The notes below the pieces were generated by a model, which saw nothing but the letters and a program-made list of their open reading frames with translations, searched no databases and was not told the origin of the DNA. The translations under genes and the position numbers were made by a program. Shown here in pieces: positions 1 through 8,270 of a stretch of DNA of 32,715 nt. Each line of letters begins with the position of its first letter. Position 1 is the stretch's first letter. Origin of the DNA: Bacteroidales bacterium (GTDB lineage: Bacteria > Bacteroidota > Bacteroidia > Bacteroidales > P3); NCBI GenBank assembly GCA_009785505.1, contig WQWA01000023.1, positions 1-32,715 on the forward strand. Direction: 5' to 3'.

Positions 1-1
1 A

Positions 2-142
2 TTAAGCACGGTTAAAAATGCCGACAACATTGTGGTTTTGGAAAAAGGAAAAATCGTAGAACAGGGAACACACAAAGAACTTACAAAACTTAAAGGACAG
101 TATTTTGAATTGGTCAAAAATCAACTGGAAATGGGAAGCTGA
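2..142 (+). CDS. ABC exporter ATP-binding protein, C-terminal fragment
   Basis: This is the last 46 residues of a gene that begins before the window. It starts with [20 protein letters not shown] and continues with QGTHKEL. That is the segment after the H-loop of ABC exporter nucleotide-binding domains (usually HRLSTV..AD.I.V...G.I.E.G.H.EL), so the parent is probably a fused membrane/ATPase exporter of the MsbA/MdlB type that exports a lipid, drug or peptide. The substrate cannot be told from this piece. The frame ends at TGA 140-142. The next gene on this strand is tRNA-Glu, which has its own promoter. Confidence 0.85.
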   Translation, partial: LSTVKNADNIVVLEKGKIVEQGTHKELTKLKGQYFELVKNQLEMGS

Positions 143-172
143 ATCTACTAAAAGCAAATAGTTAAAAAAAAA

Positions 173-204
173 TTTGGTTTTTTCAAAAAAAAGTAGTATC
201 TTTG
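173..204 (+). promoter_or_regulatory. Bacteroidetes-type promoter of tRNA-Glu (and possibly rpsT)
   Basis: TTTG at 173-176 and TATCTTTG at 197-204 are separated by 20 bases, matching the Bacteroidetes -33/-7 consensus TTTG-N19/20-TAnnTTTG. Transcription would start about 210, roughly 40 bases before the mature tRNA. No clear second promoter is seen before rpsT, so rpsT may be read from here as well. Confidence 0.75.
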
Positions 205-252
205 CAGTCCGATTTTGGAAAAACCAAATCAGGAAATGTTCAAAAACCCTAT

Positions 253-326
253 GCCCCGTTCGTCTAGAGGCCTAGGACATCAGGTTTTCATCCTGAAGAT
301 CAGGGGTTCGAATCCCCTACGGGGTA
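253..326 (+). tRNA. tRNA-Glu (anticodon TTC)
   Basis: A complete cloverleaf can be folded. The acceptor arm GCCCCGT (253-259) pairs with ACGGGGT (319-325), with one G-U pair at the top, and A326 is the discriminator. The anticodon stem TCAGG/CCTGA encloses the loop TTTTCAT, giving anticodon TTC (reads GAA/GAG). The T arm is AGGGG-TTCGAAT-CCCCT. CCA is not encoded after the discriminator (the next bases are CTT), so it must be added after transcription. The gene sits directly upstream of rpsT. Confidence 0.95.
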
Positions 327-356
327 CTTATTTAGTGTGAAAGTGGAAGGTTAGAA

Positions 357-433
357 AGTTTATAAAGAGGCTTCGCCATACTGCAAACAGTTTTAACTTT
401 ACAACTTTACAAACTTTATGAACTTTATAAACT
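357..433 (+). repeat. Short AACTTTA tandem repeats and flanking inverted repeat in rpsT leader
   Basis: From about 391 to 433 the sequence repeats an AACTTTAC/AACTTTAT unit of about 9-12 bases four to five times. The last copy, CTTTATAAACT (423-433), is the exact reverse complement of AGTTTATAAAG at 357-367, so the leader could fold into a long stem-loop just before the rpsT start. Whether this is a regulatory leader or only low-complexity spacer cannot be decided from sequence. Confidence 0.45.
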
Positions 434-441
434 GAAAGAAT

Positions 442-696
442 ATGGCAAACCATAAATCAGCAAAAAAACGCATCCGCAGTAATGCAAGAAAAAGACTCTC
501 CAATCGTTTGCACGCAAAAACCATGCGTAACTCGTTGAGAGATTTCCGTGCATTGACAGAAAAATCTGCAATGATTGAGACAATGCCTTCGGTCATTGAA
601 AAAATCGACAAATTAGCGAAAAAAGGTGTTATTCACAAAAACAAGGCGTCTAATTTGAAGTCGAAGTTGATGAAAAAAACCAATACTGCAGCGTAA
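442..696 (+). CDS. rpsT: 30S ribosomal protein S20
   Basis: The 84-residue protein begins MANHKSAKKRIRSNARKRLS, the classic S20 N-terminus (MANxKSAxKRxRxxxRRxxxN), and continues with the helical, Lys/Arg-rich bundle that binds 16S rRNA helices at the foot of the small subunit. The length fits the family (about 84-90 residues). The start ATG at 442 is fixed by the conserved N-terminus; there is no Shine-Dalgarno sequence, as is usual in this phylum. It lies 115 bases after tRNA-Glu and ends just before a strong hairpin terminator. Confidence 0.97.
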   Translation: MANHKSAKKRIRSNARKRLSNRLHAKTMRNSLRDFRALTEKSAMIETMPSVIEKIDKLAKKGVIHKNKASNLKSKLMKKTNTAA

Positions 697-711
697 TTTT
701 TTTGGTTGCAT

Positions 712-749
712 CAAAAAAAAAACGGAACGTCCTGCGTTCCGTTTTTTTT
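712..749. terminator. Bidirectional intrinsic terminator between rpsT and P5C dehydrogenase
   Basis: AACGGAACG (721-729) pairs perfectly with CGTTCCGTT (735-743) around a 5-base loop. The stem is preceded by a run of A and followed by a run of T, so it can terminate transcription from both convergent genes, rpsT (plus) and P5C dehydrogenase (minus). Confidence 0.9.
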
Positions 750-750
750 G

Positions 751-780
751 TAGAGGGGCAGGCGTGAAACCTGCCCCTTA
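751..780. repeat. Dispersed GC-rich palindrome, copy 1 (intergenic)
   Basis: AGGGGCAGG (754-762) pairs with CCTGCCCCT (770-778) around the loop CGTGAAA. It stands right after the rpsT terminator and a few bases before the stop codon of the convergent P5C dehydrogenase gene. The arm start (TAGnGGGGC) and overall size match the other palindromes of this window. It has no T-tract of its own and is distinct from the adjacent terminator. Confidence 0.7.
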
Positions 781-785
781 CATTT

Positions 786-2417
786 TTATTTTGCCCCCAT
801 GAATGGATAAGTAAAGTCCACCGGCGGAACAAGGGTTTCCTTGATCGTTCGCGGACTCGTCCAGCGAATCAAGTTGAGGTAAGACCCCGCTTTGTCGTTG
901 GTTCCCGAAGCACGTGCACCTCCGAAAGGTTGCTGCCCAACAACTGCACCGGTACATTTATCATTGATATAGTAATTTCCGGCGGCATAACGAAGTTTTT
1001 CGTCTGCAATTAGAATTGCTTGGCGGTCTTGTGCAAAAATCGAACCGGTCAAAGCATACGGGGAAGTTGCATCACACAAATCCAACGTCTTTTTGAAATC
1101 TGCATTTTTGTAAACGTAAATCGTCAAAATCGGTCCAAAGATTTCTTCTTCCATGGATTTGTATTTTGGATTCGTCGTCAAAATCACGGTAGGTTCGACA
1201 AAATAGCCTTTTTTCTTGTCGCCTTTTCCTCCGATAATGATTTGTGCATCTTTCGCTTTTTTTGCGTGCTCGATATATTTCATACAATTATCGAATGAGG
1301 CCTCGTCAATCACGGCGTTCACGAGATTTGAAAAGTCGGAAACATCGCCCATTTTTACGGTTTTCATCATTTTTTCCAAGCGGGTTTTCACTTCTTTCCA
1401 AAGGCTTTCGGGAATATAGGCACGCGAAGCTGCCGAACATTTCTGACCTTGATATTCGAATGCGCCACGCAGCAAAGCCACGCAAAGCGCCTGAACATCG
1501 GCAGATTCATGAGCAAAGATAAAATCTTTTCCACCGGTTTCACCGACAATTTTCGGATAGGACTTATATTTCGGCAAATTTTTCCCAATTTTTTCCCAAA
1601 CACTATTGAATACGGCATTTCCACCTGTGAAATGGAATCCTCCAAAATCTTTGTGTTCGGTACAAACCGTACCAATCAAATTTCCGGAACCCGGTATAAA
1701 ATTGATTACGCCGGCAGGCAGCCCCGCTTCTTCAAAGATTTTCATCAAAATGTAATTCGAGTAGAGCGAAGTCGTTGAAGGTTTCCAAATACAAACGTTG
1801 CCCATCAAAGCCGGTGCAAGGTTGAGATTTCCTGCGATAGCCGTGAAGTTAAACGGTGTTACCGACAAAATAAACCCTTCCAACGGGCGATATTCTAGAC
1901 GATTCAGCATCAAATCGTCGTGAATAGGTTGATTGCGATAAATTTCCTGTGCAAAATGCACATTGAAACGCAAAAAGTCTATCAATTCGCAAGGCGTGTC
2001 AATCTCTGCTTGGTACGGATTTTTACTTTGCCCGAGCATAGTCGCAGCATTCACAATGTAGCGATATTTCGTTGCCAGCAAATCTGCGATTTTCAGCATG
2101 ATTGAAGCACGATCAACAAATGGCATTTCACCCCATGCTTTCTTGGCTTTCATGGCGGCGTCGATAGCCATTTTCACTTCTTTTTCGGTACATTGGTGGT
2201 AGGTTGCCAACACATGTTTGTGGTTGTGCGGCATGACCACTTTCCCTATTTTTCCGGTACGGACTTCTTTCCCCCCGATAATCATCGGAATTTCGATTTG
2301 TTTTGAAGATAACTCTTTAAGTGCATCTTTCAAAGCCTTTCGTTCGGGCGTGCCCGGAGCATACGATTTAATCGGCTCATTTTTGGGCAACGGATAGTTA
2401 AAAATTGCGTTGTTCAT
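786..2417 (-). CDS. pruA: L-glutamate gamma-semialdehyde (1-pyrroline-5-carboxylate) dehydrogenase
   Basis: A 543-residue aldehyde dehydrogenase that oxidises glutamate semialdehyde (from proline or arginine) to glutamate with NAD+, in the cytoplasm. Visible family marks are the oxyanion Asn in VTPFNFTA (N190), the general-base Glu in VGETGGKD (E293) and the catalytic Cys in YQGQKCSAASRAYIP (C327). Length and the FNFTAI and GQKCSA signatures fit the stand-alone P5C dehydrogenase group rather than bifunctional PutA. It begins 19 bases after serA stops, with no promoter of its own visible, so it is probably the last gene of a serC-serA-pruA operon. Its 3' end faces rpsT across a shared terminator. 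Assignment to P5C rather than another semialdehyde rests on overall resemblance. Confidence 0.93.
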   Translation of the reverse strand: MNNAIFNYPLPKNEPIKSYAPGTPERKALKDALKELSSKQIEIPMIIGGKEVRTGKIGKVVMPHNHKHVLATYHQCTEKEVKMAIDAAMKAKKAWGEMPFVDRASIMLKIADLLATKYRYIVNAATMLGQSKNPYQAEIDTPCELIDFLRFNVHFAQEIYRNQPIHDDLMLNRLEYRPLEGFILSVTPFNFTAIAGNLNLAPALMGNVCIWKPSTTSLYSNYILMKIFEEAGLPAGVINFIPGSGNLIGTVCTEHKDFGGFHFTGGNAVFNSVWEKIGKNLPKYKSYPKIVGETGGKDFIFAHESADVQALCVALLRGAFEYQGQKCSAASRAYIPESLWKEVKTRLEKMMKTVKMGDVSDFSNLVNAVIDEASFDNCMKYIEHAKKAKDAQIIIGGKGDKKKGYFVEPTVILTTNPKYKSMEEEIFGPILTIYVYKNADFKKTLDLCDATSPYALTGSIFAQDRQAILIADEKLRYAAGNYYINDKCTGAVVGQQPFGGARASGTNDKAGSYLNLIRWTSPRTIKETLVPPVDFTYPFMGAK

Positions 2418-2436
2418 AGGTTTATGGTTTTAGTTT

Positions 2437-3354
2437 TTAATTAACTTTGAAAGTCGTATCACCGGTTGCAAAAAACTTGCAAATCTGATTGGCTGCTGCC
2501 AAGCCTGCGTTGATGTTGGCTTCGGCAGTTTCCGCACCCATTTTCTTTGGTGTAGCGAAAACACGAGTACCGAATTTTTCGTTCAACTCAGCTTGGTTGC
2601 CGGCTTCCATGTCGGTTGCATATTTCAAGTCGGTACGTTCTGTGAAAATTTTCACCAATTCTTCTTCGTGGATCACCTCTTTACGAGCGGTATTGACCAA
2701 ACATCCTCCTTTCGGCATTTTGCCAAGCAAGTCGTAACCGATAGATTTTTTGGTTTTTTCGTTCGCCGGAATATGCAGCGAAATGTAGTGGCACGTGCTG
2801 TATAACTCTTCAACAGAATTTACAACTTTCACGCCGTCGGCTTCAATAACTTTTGCGTCAACAAACGGATCAAGAGCATATACGTCCATATCAAAAGCCT
2901 TGCCAAGTTTGGCAACGATTTTTCCGATGTTTCCGTAAGCGTGGATGCCCAATTTTTTGCCTTTCAATTCACTCCCAGTTCCCGGATGAAAACTGTTACG
3001 AGCCATGTAAATCATCATGCCAAGCGCCAATTCGGCAACGGCATTCGAGTTTTGACCCGGCGTGTTCATACACACAATATTTTTTTCCGTACACGCTGCA
3101 AGGTCGAGGTTATCAAATCCCGCGCCTGCACGCACAACGATTTTCAAGTTTTTCGCAGCATTCACAACGGCTGCATCAACTTTATCCGAACGCACGATAA
3201 GTGCATCCGCATCTTCTACGGCTTTGTGAAATTCGGAAACATCCGTATATTTTTCACACAATGCCAATTCATGGCCTGCTTTTTCTACAATTTCTCTGAT
3301 TCCGTCAACCGCTGCTTTGGCGAACGGTTTATCGGTAGCGACTAATATTTTCAT
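2437..3354 (-). CDS. serA: D-3-phosphoglycerate dehydrogenase (short, Bacteroides/Entamoeba type)
   Basis: The 305-residue protein catalyses the first step of serine synthesis, oxidation of 3-phosphoglycerate with NAD. It has the D-2-hydroxyacid dehydrogenase layout: a substrate domain (about 1-95 and 285-305) around a Rossmann domain with LGIHAYGNIG (135-144, first Gly of GxGxxG replaced by Ala). Catalytic Arg is in NTARKEVI and Glu in TDMEAGN. Where most family members have a catalytic His (TPHxG) this one has TPKKMGAETAEA (about 269-280), the Lys substitution known from the Entamoeba histolytica/Bacteroides lineage. It has no ACT regulatory domain. The frame stays open upstream to 3390, but that extension (MPRPYKQ...) is read from a palindromic repeat; MKILVATDKP at 3354 is the true start. 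serC lies directly upstream. Confidence 0.94.
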   Translation of the reverse strand: MKILVATDKPFAKAAVDGIREIVEKAGHELALCEKYTDVSEFHKAVEDADALIVRSDKVDAAVVNAAKNLKIVVRAGAGFDNLDLAACTEKNIVCMNTPGQNSNAVAELALGMMIYMARNSFHPGTGSELKGKKLGIHAYGNIGKIVAKLGKAFDMDVYALDPFVDAKVIEADGVKVVNSVEELYSTCHYISLHIPANEKTKKSIGYDLLGKMPKGGCLVNTARKEVIHEEELVKIFTERTDLKYATDMEAGNQAELNEKFGTRVFATPKKMGAETAEANINAGLAAANQICKFFATGDTTFKVN

Positions 3355-3375
3355 GTTTGTTTTTTTGATTTGTTT

Positions 3376-3403
3376 GTAGGGGCGAGGCATGCCTCGCCCC
3401 TAC
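3376..3403. repeat. Dispersed GC-rich palindrome, copy 2 (serC-serA spacer)
   Basis: A perfect 28-base palindrome: GTAGGGGCGAGGCA followed by its exact reverse complement. It fills half of the 54-base gap between serC and serA. The same 28 bases recur exactly at 11191-11218 and as a variant at 18839-18870. There is no T-tract, and the downstream gene serA has no separate promoter, so it is unlikely to be a full terminator. It could attenuate transcription or stabilise the upstream serC message. Confidence 0.9.
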
Positions 3404-3408
3404 GGATA

Positions 3409-4500
3409 TTATCCATTCATTTTTTCAAATTCCTGCATGCAAGCCACAAGTGCTTTCACGCTTTCGATCGGGCAAGCATTGTAAATAGAGGCACGGAAGC
3501 CACCAACAGAACGATGTCCTTTAATGCCAACCATTCCACGTTCTTTCGCAAATGCCATAAATGCATCTTCTTTGTCTTCGTGACCTTTGTTCATTACAAA
3601 ACAAACATTCATCAACGAGCGGTCTTCTTTTTCCGCAGTGCCTACAAACATTGGATTGCGGTCGATTTCGTCGTACAACAAAGCAGCCTTTTCAACATTG
3701 CGTTTGTACATACCTTCAACGCCGCCGTTGGCTTTCACCCACTTCAAAGTTTCGTACATCGTGTAAATCGGAAGTACAGGAGGCGTGTTGAACATCGAAT
3801 TATTGTTCGGTGCTTCTTTATCATAATGCGTGCGGTAGTCAATCATTGTCGGCAACGAACCTTTTTCTTTTTTCAAAATATCTTCACGAACAATTACAAA
3901 CGTAACACCTGCCGGACCTACGTTTTTCTGGGCTCCGCCATAAATCAGCGCATACTTTGAAACATCCACCGGACGGCTCATAATATCTGACGACATATCT
4001 GCAACCAAGTTAATCGGGGAATCCAAATCTACGTGAATTTCCGTACCATAAATCGTGTTGTTGGTTGTAATGTGGAAATAATCCGCATCCGTAGGAATGG
4101 TGTACCCTTTCGGAATATAGTTGAAGTTTTTGTCTTTTGAAGAAGCCACAACTTCAACAGTACCGAGATTAGTGAGTTTTTGGGCTTCCTCAGCGGCTTT
4201 CTTTGCCCAAACGCCCGTTACCAAATAAGCAGATTTTTTGCTCATCAAGTTCATCGGAACACTGTAGAATTGCGTGCTTGCACCGCCACCCAAAAAAAGT
4301 ATGCGATAATTATCCGGAATGTTCAAAAGGTCACGCCAAAGTTGTTCAGTTTCTGCCATAACTTTTTCCCAGCCCGGCGTGCGGTGAGAGATTTCCAAAA
4401 GACCAATGCCTGTTCCGGCAAAGTCGCGAATTGCGTTGATTGTTGCTTCGATTGCCTCTTTCGGCAATACGACAGGTCCTGCGTTGAAATTGTGTTTCAT
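3409..4500 (-). CDS. serC: Phosphoserine aminotransferase
   Basis: The 363-residue PLP enzyme carries out the second step of serine synthesis, converting 3-phosphohydroxypyruvate and glutamate to phosphoserine and 2-oxoglutarate; it can also serve pyridoxal phosphate synthesis. The N-terminus [17 protein letters not shown] and the [10 protein letters not shown] and [10 protein letters not shown] motifs are characteristic. The PLP Schiff-base Lys is K192 in [13 protein letters not shown]. Length is normal (about 360). The start ATG at 4500 is fixed by the conserved NFNAGP motif. A good promoter lies 44 bases upstream and serA follows directly, so the first two serine-pathway enzymes are co-expressed. 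Confidence 0.97.
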   Translation of the reverse strand: MKHNFNAGPVVLPKEAIEATINAIRDFAGTGIGLLEISHRTPGWEKVMAETEQLWRDLLNIPDNYRILFLGGGASTQFYSVPMNLMSKKSAYLVTGVWAKKAAEEAQKLTNLGTVEVVASSKDKNFNYIPKGYTIPTDADYFHITTNNTIYGTEIHVDLDSPINLVADMSSDIMSRPVDVSKYALIYGGAQKNVGPAGVTFVIVREDILKKEKGSLPTMIDYRTHYDKEAPNNNSMFNTPPVLPIYTMYETLKWVKANGGVEGMYKRNVEKAALLYDEIDRNPMFVGTAEKEDRSLMNVCFVMNKGHEDKEDAFMAFAKERGMVGIKGHRSVGGFRASIYNACPIESVKALVACMQEFEKMNG

Positions 4501-4543
4501 GTTTTTGTGTATTTTTGTTGTTAAGTTAAATTCTTGGATTTTG

Positions 4544-4575
4544 CAAAGTTAAGCAAAGTTTTTGACTTTGCCAAA
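4544..4575 (-). promoter_or_regulatory. Promoter of serC-serA-pruA
   Basis: On the minus strand, TTTG (4575-4572) and TAACTTTG (4551-4544) are separated by 20 bases, matching the Bacteroidetes consensus. The -7 box ends 43 bases before the serC ATG. Confidence 0.75.
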
Positions 4576-4606
4576 TATTTTTCGAGAAATATTTTTTACT
4601 CAAGAT

Positions 4607-7387
4607 TTACACCACCACATTCACGATTTTTTTCGGAACGACAATCACTTTTTTCGGTGCATTTCCGGCTAACCATTTTTGTGTATCGGCGTGTGCCAAT
4701 ACGCTTTTTTCGATTTCCGAATTGGGCGTATCTATTGGTAGTTCGAGCATGAAGCGAGTTTTTCCGTTGAACGAAATAGGATACGTAAACGTGTTTTCAA
4801 GCACATATTTTTCCTCAAACTTTGGGTATTTTGCTGTGGAAATACTTGTGGTATGCCCCATTTTTGACCACAATTCCTCTGCAATGTGCGGTGCATAAGA
4901 TGACAATAAAATTGCAAACGGCTCTAAAATCGCACGTTTGTCGCATCTCCATTCCGACAATTGGTTTATAGCAATCATAAACGCAGAAACCGCAGTATTA
5001 AAGGAAAAACGCTCGGTATCGTCCTCAATTTTACGAATGGTTTTATGCAAAACTTTCAAGCCTCTTTCTGTTGGAGGTTCGTCCGAAAGGAAGAATTTGC
5101 CGTCATTCTGATCATATTGATGATACATACGCCATACTTTCTTCAAAAAACGAAAAACGCCTTCAATGCCTTGTATATCCCAAGGTTTGGATTGCTCCAA
5201 TGGCCCTAAAAACATTTCATACATACGCAACGTATCTGCTCCGTATTTTTCAACCAAGTCATCGGGATTTTGTACGTTGTGAAAGGATTTTGACATTTTT
5301 TCAATTTCGTGTCCGCATACGTATTTTCCGTCCTCCAAAATAAATTCGGCATTGTTAAAATCAGGCATCCACTGTTTAAATCTTTCGACATCCAAAATAT
5401 CATTCTCCACAATACTGATATCTACATGAAGCGGTTGAACTTCGTAATTGGAGCGGAGATTGTAAGACACAAATTTATTTGTACTAACAATGCGATACAC
5501 AAAATTTGAGCGTCCTTGAATCATGCCTTGATTGATAAGTTTTTGGAAAGGCTCGTCAGTCTTGGCAATTCCGATGTCATACAAAAACTTATTCCAAAAA
5601 CGTGAATAAATCAAATGTCCTGTGGCATGCTCTGTTCCGCCGATATACAAATCTACGGTTTTCCAATAATCGACGGCTTCCTCGCTAACCAAGCCTTTCG
5701 AATTATGCGGATCCATGTAACGCAAATAATATGCTGATGAGCCTGCAAAGCCCGGCATGGTTGAAGTTTCGAGCGGATAGCCTTTGTATGTCCAATTTTC
5801 CGCACGTGCCAATGGCGGTTCGCCGGTTTCTGTCGGCAGATATTTATCCACTGGGGGAAGTTCCAACGGCAAATCTTTTTCGTCCATAGCATACGGCATT
5901 CCGTCTTTGTAGTAAATCGGGAAAGGCTCGCCCCAGTAACGTTGACGACTAAACGTTGCATCACGCAAACGGTAATTTATTTTACCTTTTCCGATGTTTA
6001 ATTCTTCGGCTTTTTTCACAACGGCATCAATGGCATCTTTCACATTCATACCGTTGATAAAATCGGAATTTATCATTGTGCCGTCTTTGGCTTCAAAGGC
6101 TTCTTCGAAAATATCACCACCGGCAACCACTTGAATAATTGGCAAATTGAAATGTTTTGCAAATTTATAATCTCGGCTGTCGTGGGCAGGAACAGCCATA
6201 ATAGCACCGGTTCCATAGCCTGCCAGCACATAATCTGCGATCCAAATTGGGATTTGCTGTTTGGTAAACGGATTAATCGCATAACTGCCCGTGAACACAC
6301 CGGTAATTTTGTTTACTTCCGTCTGACGTTCGCGTTCTGAACGGTTTTTAGCCCATTTCACGTAATCTTCAACGGCTTGTTTTTGTTCGGGAGTTGTTAA
6401 TGTTTCGATCAGTTCGTGTTCGGGGCAAAGTACCATGAATGTTGAACCGAAAATTGTGTCGGGTCGGGTGGTGAAAATTTGTATCGGTTGTAGAGACGTA
6501 CGGCCGTGCGTCTCTACGGGAAATGCCATTTCACACCCCATAGATTTTCCAATCCAATTTCGCTGGATATCCTTTATGGAATCCGTCCAATCAATGGTTT
6601 CCAATCCTTGTAAAAGCCTTTCAGCGTACGCTGACACGCGAAGTGCCCATTGCAACATCGGCTTTCGCTCCACAGGATAACCGCCACGTTCGGAAAGTCC
6701 GTTCACTACTTCATCATTTGCCAAAACTGTGCCTAATTTCGGACACCAATTCACGGTAGTCACCGACAAATAAGCCAACCGGTAGTTCGTCAAAATTTCT
6801 TGTTGCTCTTTTTCGGATTTAGATTTCCACTCTTCGGCTGTGAATACAGGCGTTTCCGACTGTGCGGCTCTAACTTTGCGATTACCTTGTTCGTTGAAAA
6901 TTTCTATCAATAGCGAAATCGGGCGTGCGGCATTCGCACGAATGCAGTACCAATGCTCAAAAAGTTGTATAAATGTCCATTGTGTCCAGTGATAATAATT
7001 TGATTCGGAAGTTATGATTTCTCGATCTGAATCAAAGGAAAATCCCAATTTATCTAACTGTTCACGATATCTTTCGATATTTTTTTTAGTGGTAGTTTCC
7101 GGATGTTGTCCGGTTTGAATGGCGTATTGTTCGGCAGGCAAACCATAAGCATCGTAACCCATCGGATGCAGCACATTAAAACCTTTCAAACGCTTGTATC
7201 TCGAATAAATATCACTCGCAATATAGCCGAGCGGATGCCCTACGTGCAAGCCTGCTCCCGAAGGATAAGGGAACATGTCCAGCACATAATATTTCGGTTT
7301 TTGATGGTCAATTTCAGCCTTGAATGTTTTGTGTTCTTTCCAATATTTTTGCCATTTGGCTTCGATTTCTTTGAAGTTATAGTCCAT
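4607..7387 (-). CDS. leuS: Leucyl-tRNA synthetase
   Basis: A 926-residue class I synthetase that charges tRNA-Leu. The ATP-binding HIGH motif is HVGH (48-51) and the KMSKS motif is at about 697-701. The CP1 editing domain begins near residue 280 ([16 protein letters not shown]), followed by the tRNA-binding anticodon and C-terminal domains. Length is typical of Bacteroidetes LeuS. Residues 291-300 ([10 protein letters not shown]), at the entry of the editing domain, are encoded by a dispersed palindromic repeat at 6488-6517 that is in frame with no stop. The start ATG at 7387 is 25 bases from the -7 box. The gene has its own promoter overlapping the end of the SprT-like gene. Confidence 0.97.
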   Translation of the reverse strand: MDYNFKEIEAKWQKYWKEHKTFKAEIDHQKPKYYVLDMFPYPSGAGLHVGHPLGYIASDIYSRYKRLKGFNVLHPMGYDAYGLPAEQYAIQTGQHPETTTKKNIERYREQLDKLGFSFDSDREIITSESNYYHWTQWTFIQLFEHWYCIRANAARPISLLIEIFNEQGNRKVRAAQSETPVFTAEEWKSKSEKEQQEILTNYRLAYLSVTTVNWCPKLGTVLANDEVVNGLSERGGYPVERKPMLQWALRVSAYAERLLQGLETIDWTDSIKDIQRNWIGKSMGCEMAFPVETHGRTSLQPIQIFTTRPDTIFGSTFMVLCPEHELIETLTTPEQKQAVEDYVKWAKNRSERERQTEVNKITGVFTGSYAINPFTKQQIPIWIADYVLAGYGTGAIMAVPAHDSRDYKFAKHFNLPIIQVVAGGDIFEEAFEAKDGTMINSDFINGMNVKDAIDAVVKKAEELNIGKGKINYRLRDATFSRQRYWGEPFPIYYKDGMPYAMDEKDLPLELPPVDKYLPTETGEPPLARAENWTYKGYPLETSTMPGFAGSSAYYLRYMDPHNSKGLVSEEAVDYWKTVDLYIGGTEHATGHLIYSRFWNKFLYDIGIAKTDEPFQKLINQGMIQGRSNFVYRIVSTNKFVSYNLRSNYEVQPLHVDISIVENDILDVERFKQWMPDFNNAEFILEDGKYVCGHEIEKMSKSFHNVQNPDDLVEKYGADTLRMYEMFLGPLEQSKPWDIQGIEGVFRFLKKVWRMYHQYDQNDGKFFLSDEPPTERGLKVLHKTIRKIEDDTERFSFNTAVSAFMIAINQLSEWRCDKRAILEPFAILLSSYAPHIAEELWSKMGHTTSISTAKYPKFEEKYVLENTFTYPISFNGKTRFMLELPIDTPNSEIEKSVLAHADTQKWLAGNAPKKVIVVPKKIVNVVV
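6490..6517. repeat. Dispersed palindrome inserted in frame within leuS
   Basis: GTAGAGACGTACGG is followed by CCGTGCGTCTCTAC, a 28-base palindrome with a single mismatch pair. It has the same overall design (GTAGnGnCG arms, about 28 bases) as the intergenic palindromes here. On the minus strand, together with two more bases (6488-6489), it is read as ten codons, [10 protein letters not shown], at residues 291-300 of LeuS. Confidence 0.85.
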
Positions 7388-7412
7388 TGTTTTTATGTTT
7401 CAAATTTAAGTG

Positions 7413-7420
7413 CAAAGATA
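7413..7420 (-). promoter_or_regulatory. Promoter (-7 box) of leuS
   Basis: TATCTTTG on the minus strand, 25 bases before the leuS ATG. The -33 position (7444-7441) reads GTTG, one mismatch from TTTG, and lies inside the last codons of the SprT-like gene. Confidence 0.65.
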
Positions 7421-7437
7421 CAATTTTTTTTTGATAG

Positions 7438-8058
7438 TTACAACGTAACTTTTGCCACCGGACTAAACCGAAATTTTGCTCCGTCAGAAAGGCGGATACA
7501 CGTGTAATTTTTCCGCAAACGTTCGCCTTTTTCAAATAATTCGCCGTTGTATTTGAAACGTGCTTTTGGTGGAAGTTGCTCCACTGTCAATTCGTTTTCA
7601 GGGCGTTTTCTCGTATTATAACGCTCCAAAACACGCATCAATCGAGGGTCTGTAGCGGTTGATGCAGGCATTTTTATCATGTAATTTTGCAACGCCGAAC
7701 TAATGTCTTCCGGGAAAATTTCTAATTGTATGAAACGTCGAAGCTGTTGTCGAAATGCGGTTTTCCACTCATTGCCATGCGATTGTGCACGAGGACCATG
7801 CTCTACAAACACCAATAAATGGGCATATTCATGCAAAAAAGTCATCAAAAACGCATATTTATTCAGGTCGCCATTGACGGTTATTTTATGAAACTCACCG
7901 TTTTTTTGCGGAGCGCGATAATCGCCAAACACTCGACTTCTCGGAGCCATCAAACCCAGATGAATCGGATATTTTTGAAGCAAAATAACCACCTCATCAA
8001 GCGATTTTTCAGGAAGAAACGGCGTTAAATTTGTACGTAAATCATAAAGTTTTTTCAT
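7438..8058 (-). CDS. SprT-like zinc metalloprotease-family protein
   Basis: The 206-residue protein has the zinc-metallopeptidase signature HEYAH (in FLHEYAHLLVF, about residues 77-81) followed by HGNEWK, as in SprT/Spartan-like domains where a third His completes the zinc site. The family includes DNA-protein crosslink proteases, but bacterial members of this kind are mostly uncharacterised, so the substrate is unknown. The C-terminal part (ARFKYNGELFEKGERLRKNY) looks like the small beta-rich domain that follows the protease core in SprT proteins. The gene starts 2 bases after the small lipoprotein gene and is the third gene of the dxr operon. Confidence 0.82.
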   Translation of the reverse strand: MKKLYDLRTNLTPFLPEKSLDEVVILLQKYPIHLGLMAPRSRVFGDYRAPQKNGEFHKITVNGDLNKYAFLMTFLHEYAHLLVFVEHGPRAQSHGNEWKTAFRQQLRRFIQLEIFPEDISSALQNYMIKMPASTATDPRLMRVLERYNTRKRPENELTVEQLPPKARFKYNGELFEKGERLRKNYTCIRLSDGAKFRFSPVAKVTL

Positions 8059-8060
8059 GT

Positions 8061-8270
8061 CTATCTACGTCGCCTATTGTGGACATTGCTTACCGGATTC
8101 CCATGTCGATCCACCCTCGGACAATCACAATTCGCTACTCTCCTATTGTTCTGCATCGTGGGATGTTGACCTCTCGCCGGTGCATTTCTTTGTGAAGCAC
8201 AAGACGTAGTTGTTGTGAAAAATAACGACAAAGCAAGTAAAATTAACAGATATTTTAAGAGTCGGCGCAT
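8061..8270 (-). CDS. Small putative lipoprotein
   Basis: A 69-residue protein with a typical N-terminus: MRRLLKYLLILLALSLFF, positively charged and then hydrophobic, followed by TTTTSC with Cys24 as candidate lipidation site. The lipobox (TTSC) is weak. The short mature part is polar and ends in a basic tail (NVHNRRRR), with a CDCPRVDRHG segment. I do not recognise a family. The ATG at 8270 shares one base with the dxr stop (TGATG), so translation is probably coupled; a GTG one codon earlier is also possible. The SprT-like gene follows after 2 bases. Function unknown. Confidence 0.65.
   Translation of the reverse strand: MRRLLKYLLILLALSLFFTTTTSCASQRNAPARGQHPTMQNNRRVANCDCPRVDRHGNPVSNVHNRRRR

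Noticed and set aside
2941-3345. 134-codon plus-strand open frame opposite serA
   Set aside because: Shadow of serA; Cys/His/Phe-rich nonsense protein with no signal or motif.
3370-3960. Long plus-strand open frame (196 codons) opposite serC
   Set aside because: It is antisense to a certain gene, has no promoter, and its composition is that of a reversed coding strand.
786-4500. Possible horizontal island around the serine genes because of GC-rich repeats
   Set aside because: The coding sequences have the same AT-rich codon use and family type as the neighbours; only the short palindromes differ in composition.
4573-4597. AAATATTT-TTCGAG-AAATATTT hairpin as leuS terminator
   Set aside because: The stem is all A/T, the T-run is on the wrong side for leuS, and it overlaps the serC -33 box.
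6915-6945. Hairpin GCATTCG-CA-CGAATGC in leuS as a further inserted palindrome
   Set aside because: The encoded segment [12 protein letters not shown] seems to have the same length as I recall in other LeuS proteins, and the arms lack the GTAGGG design, so chance symmetry is likelier.
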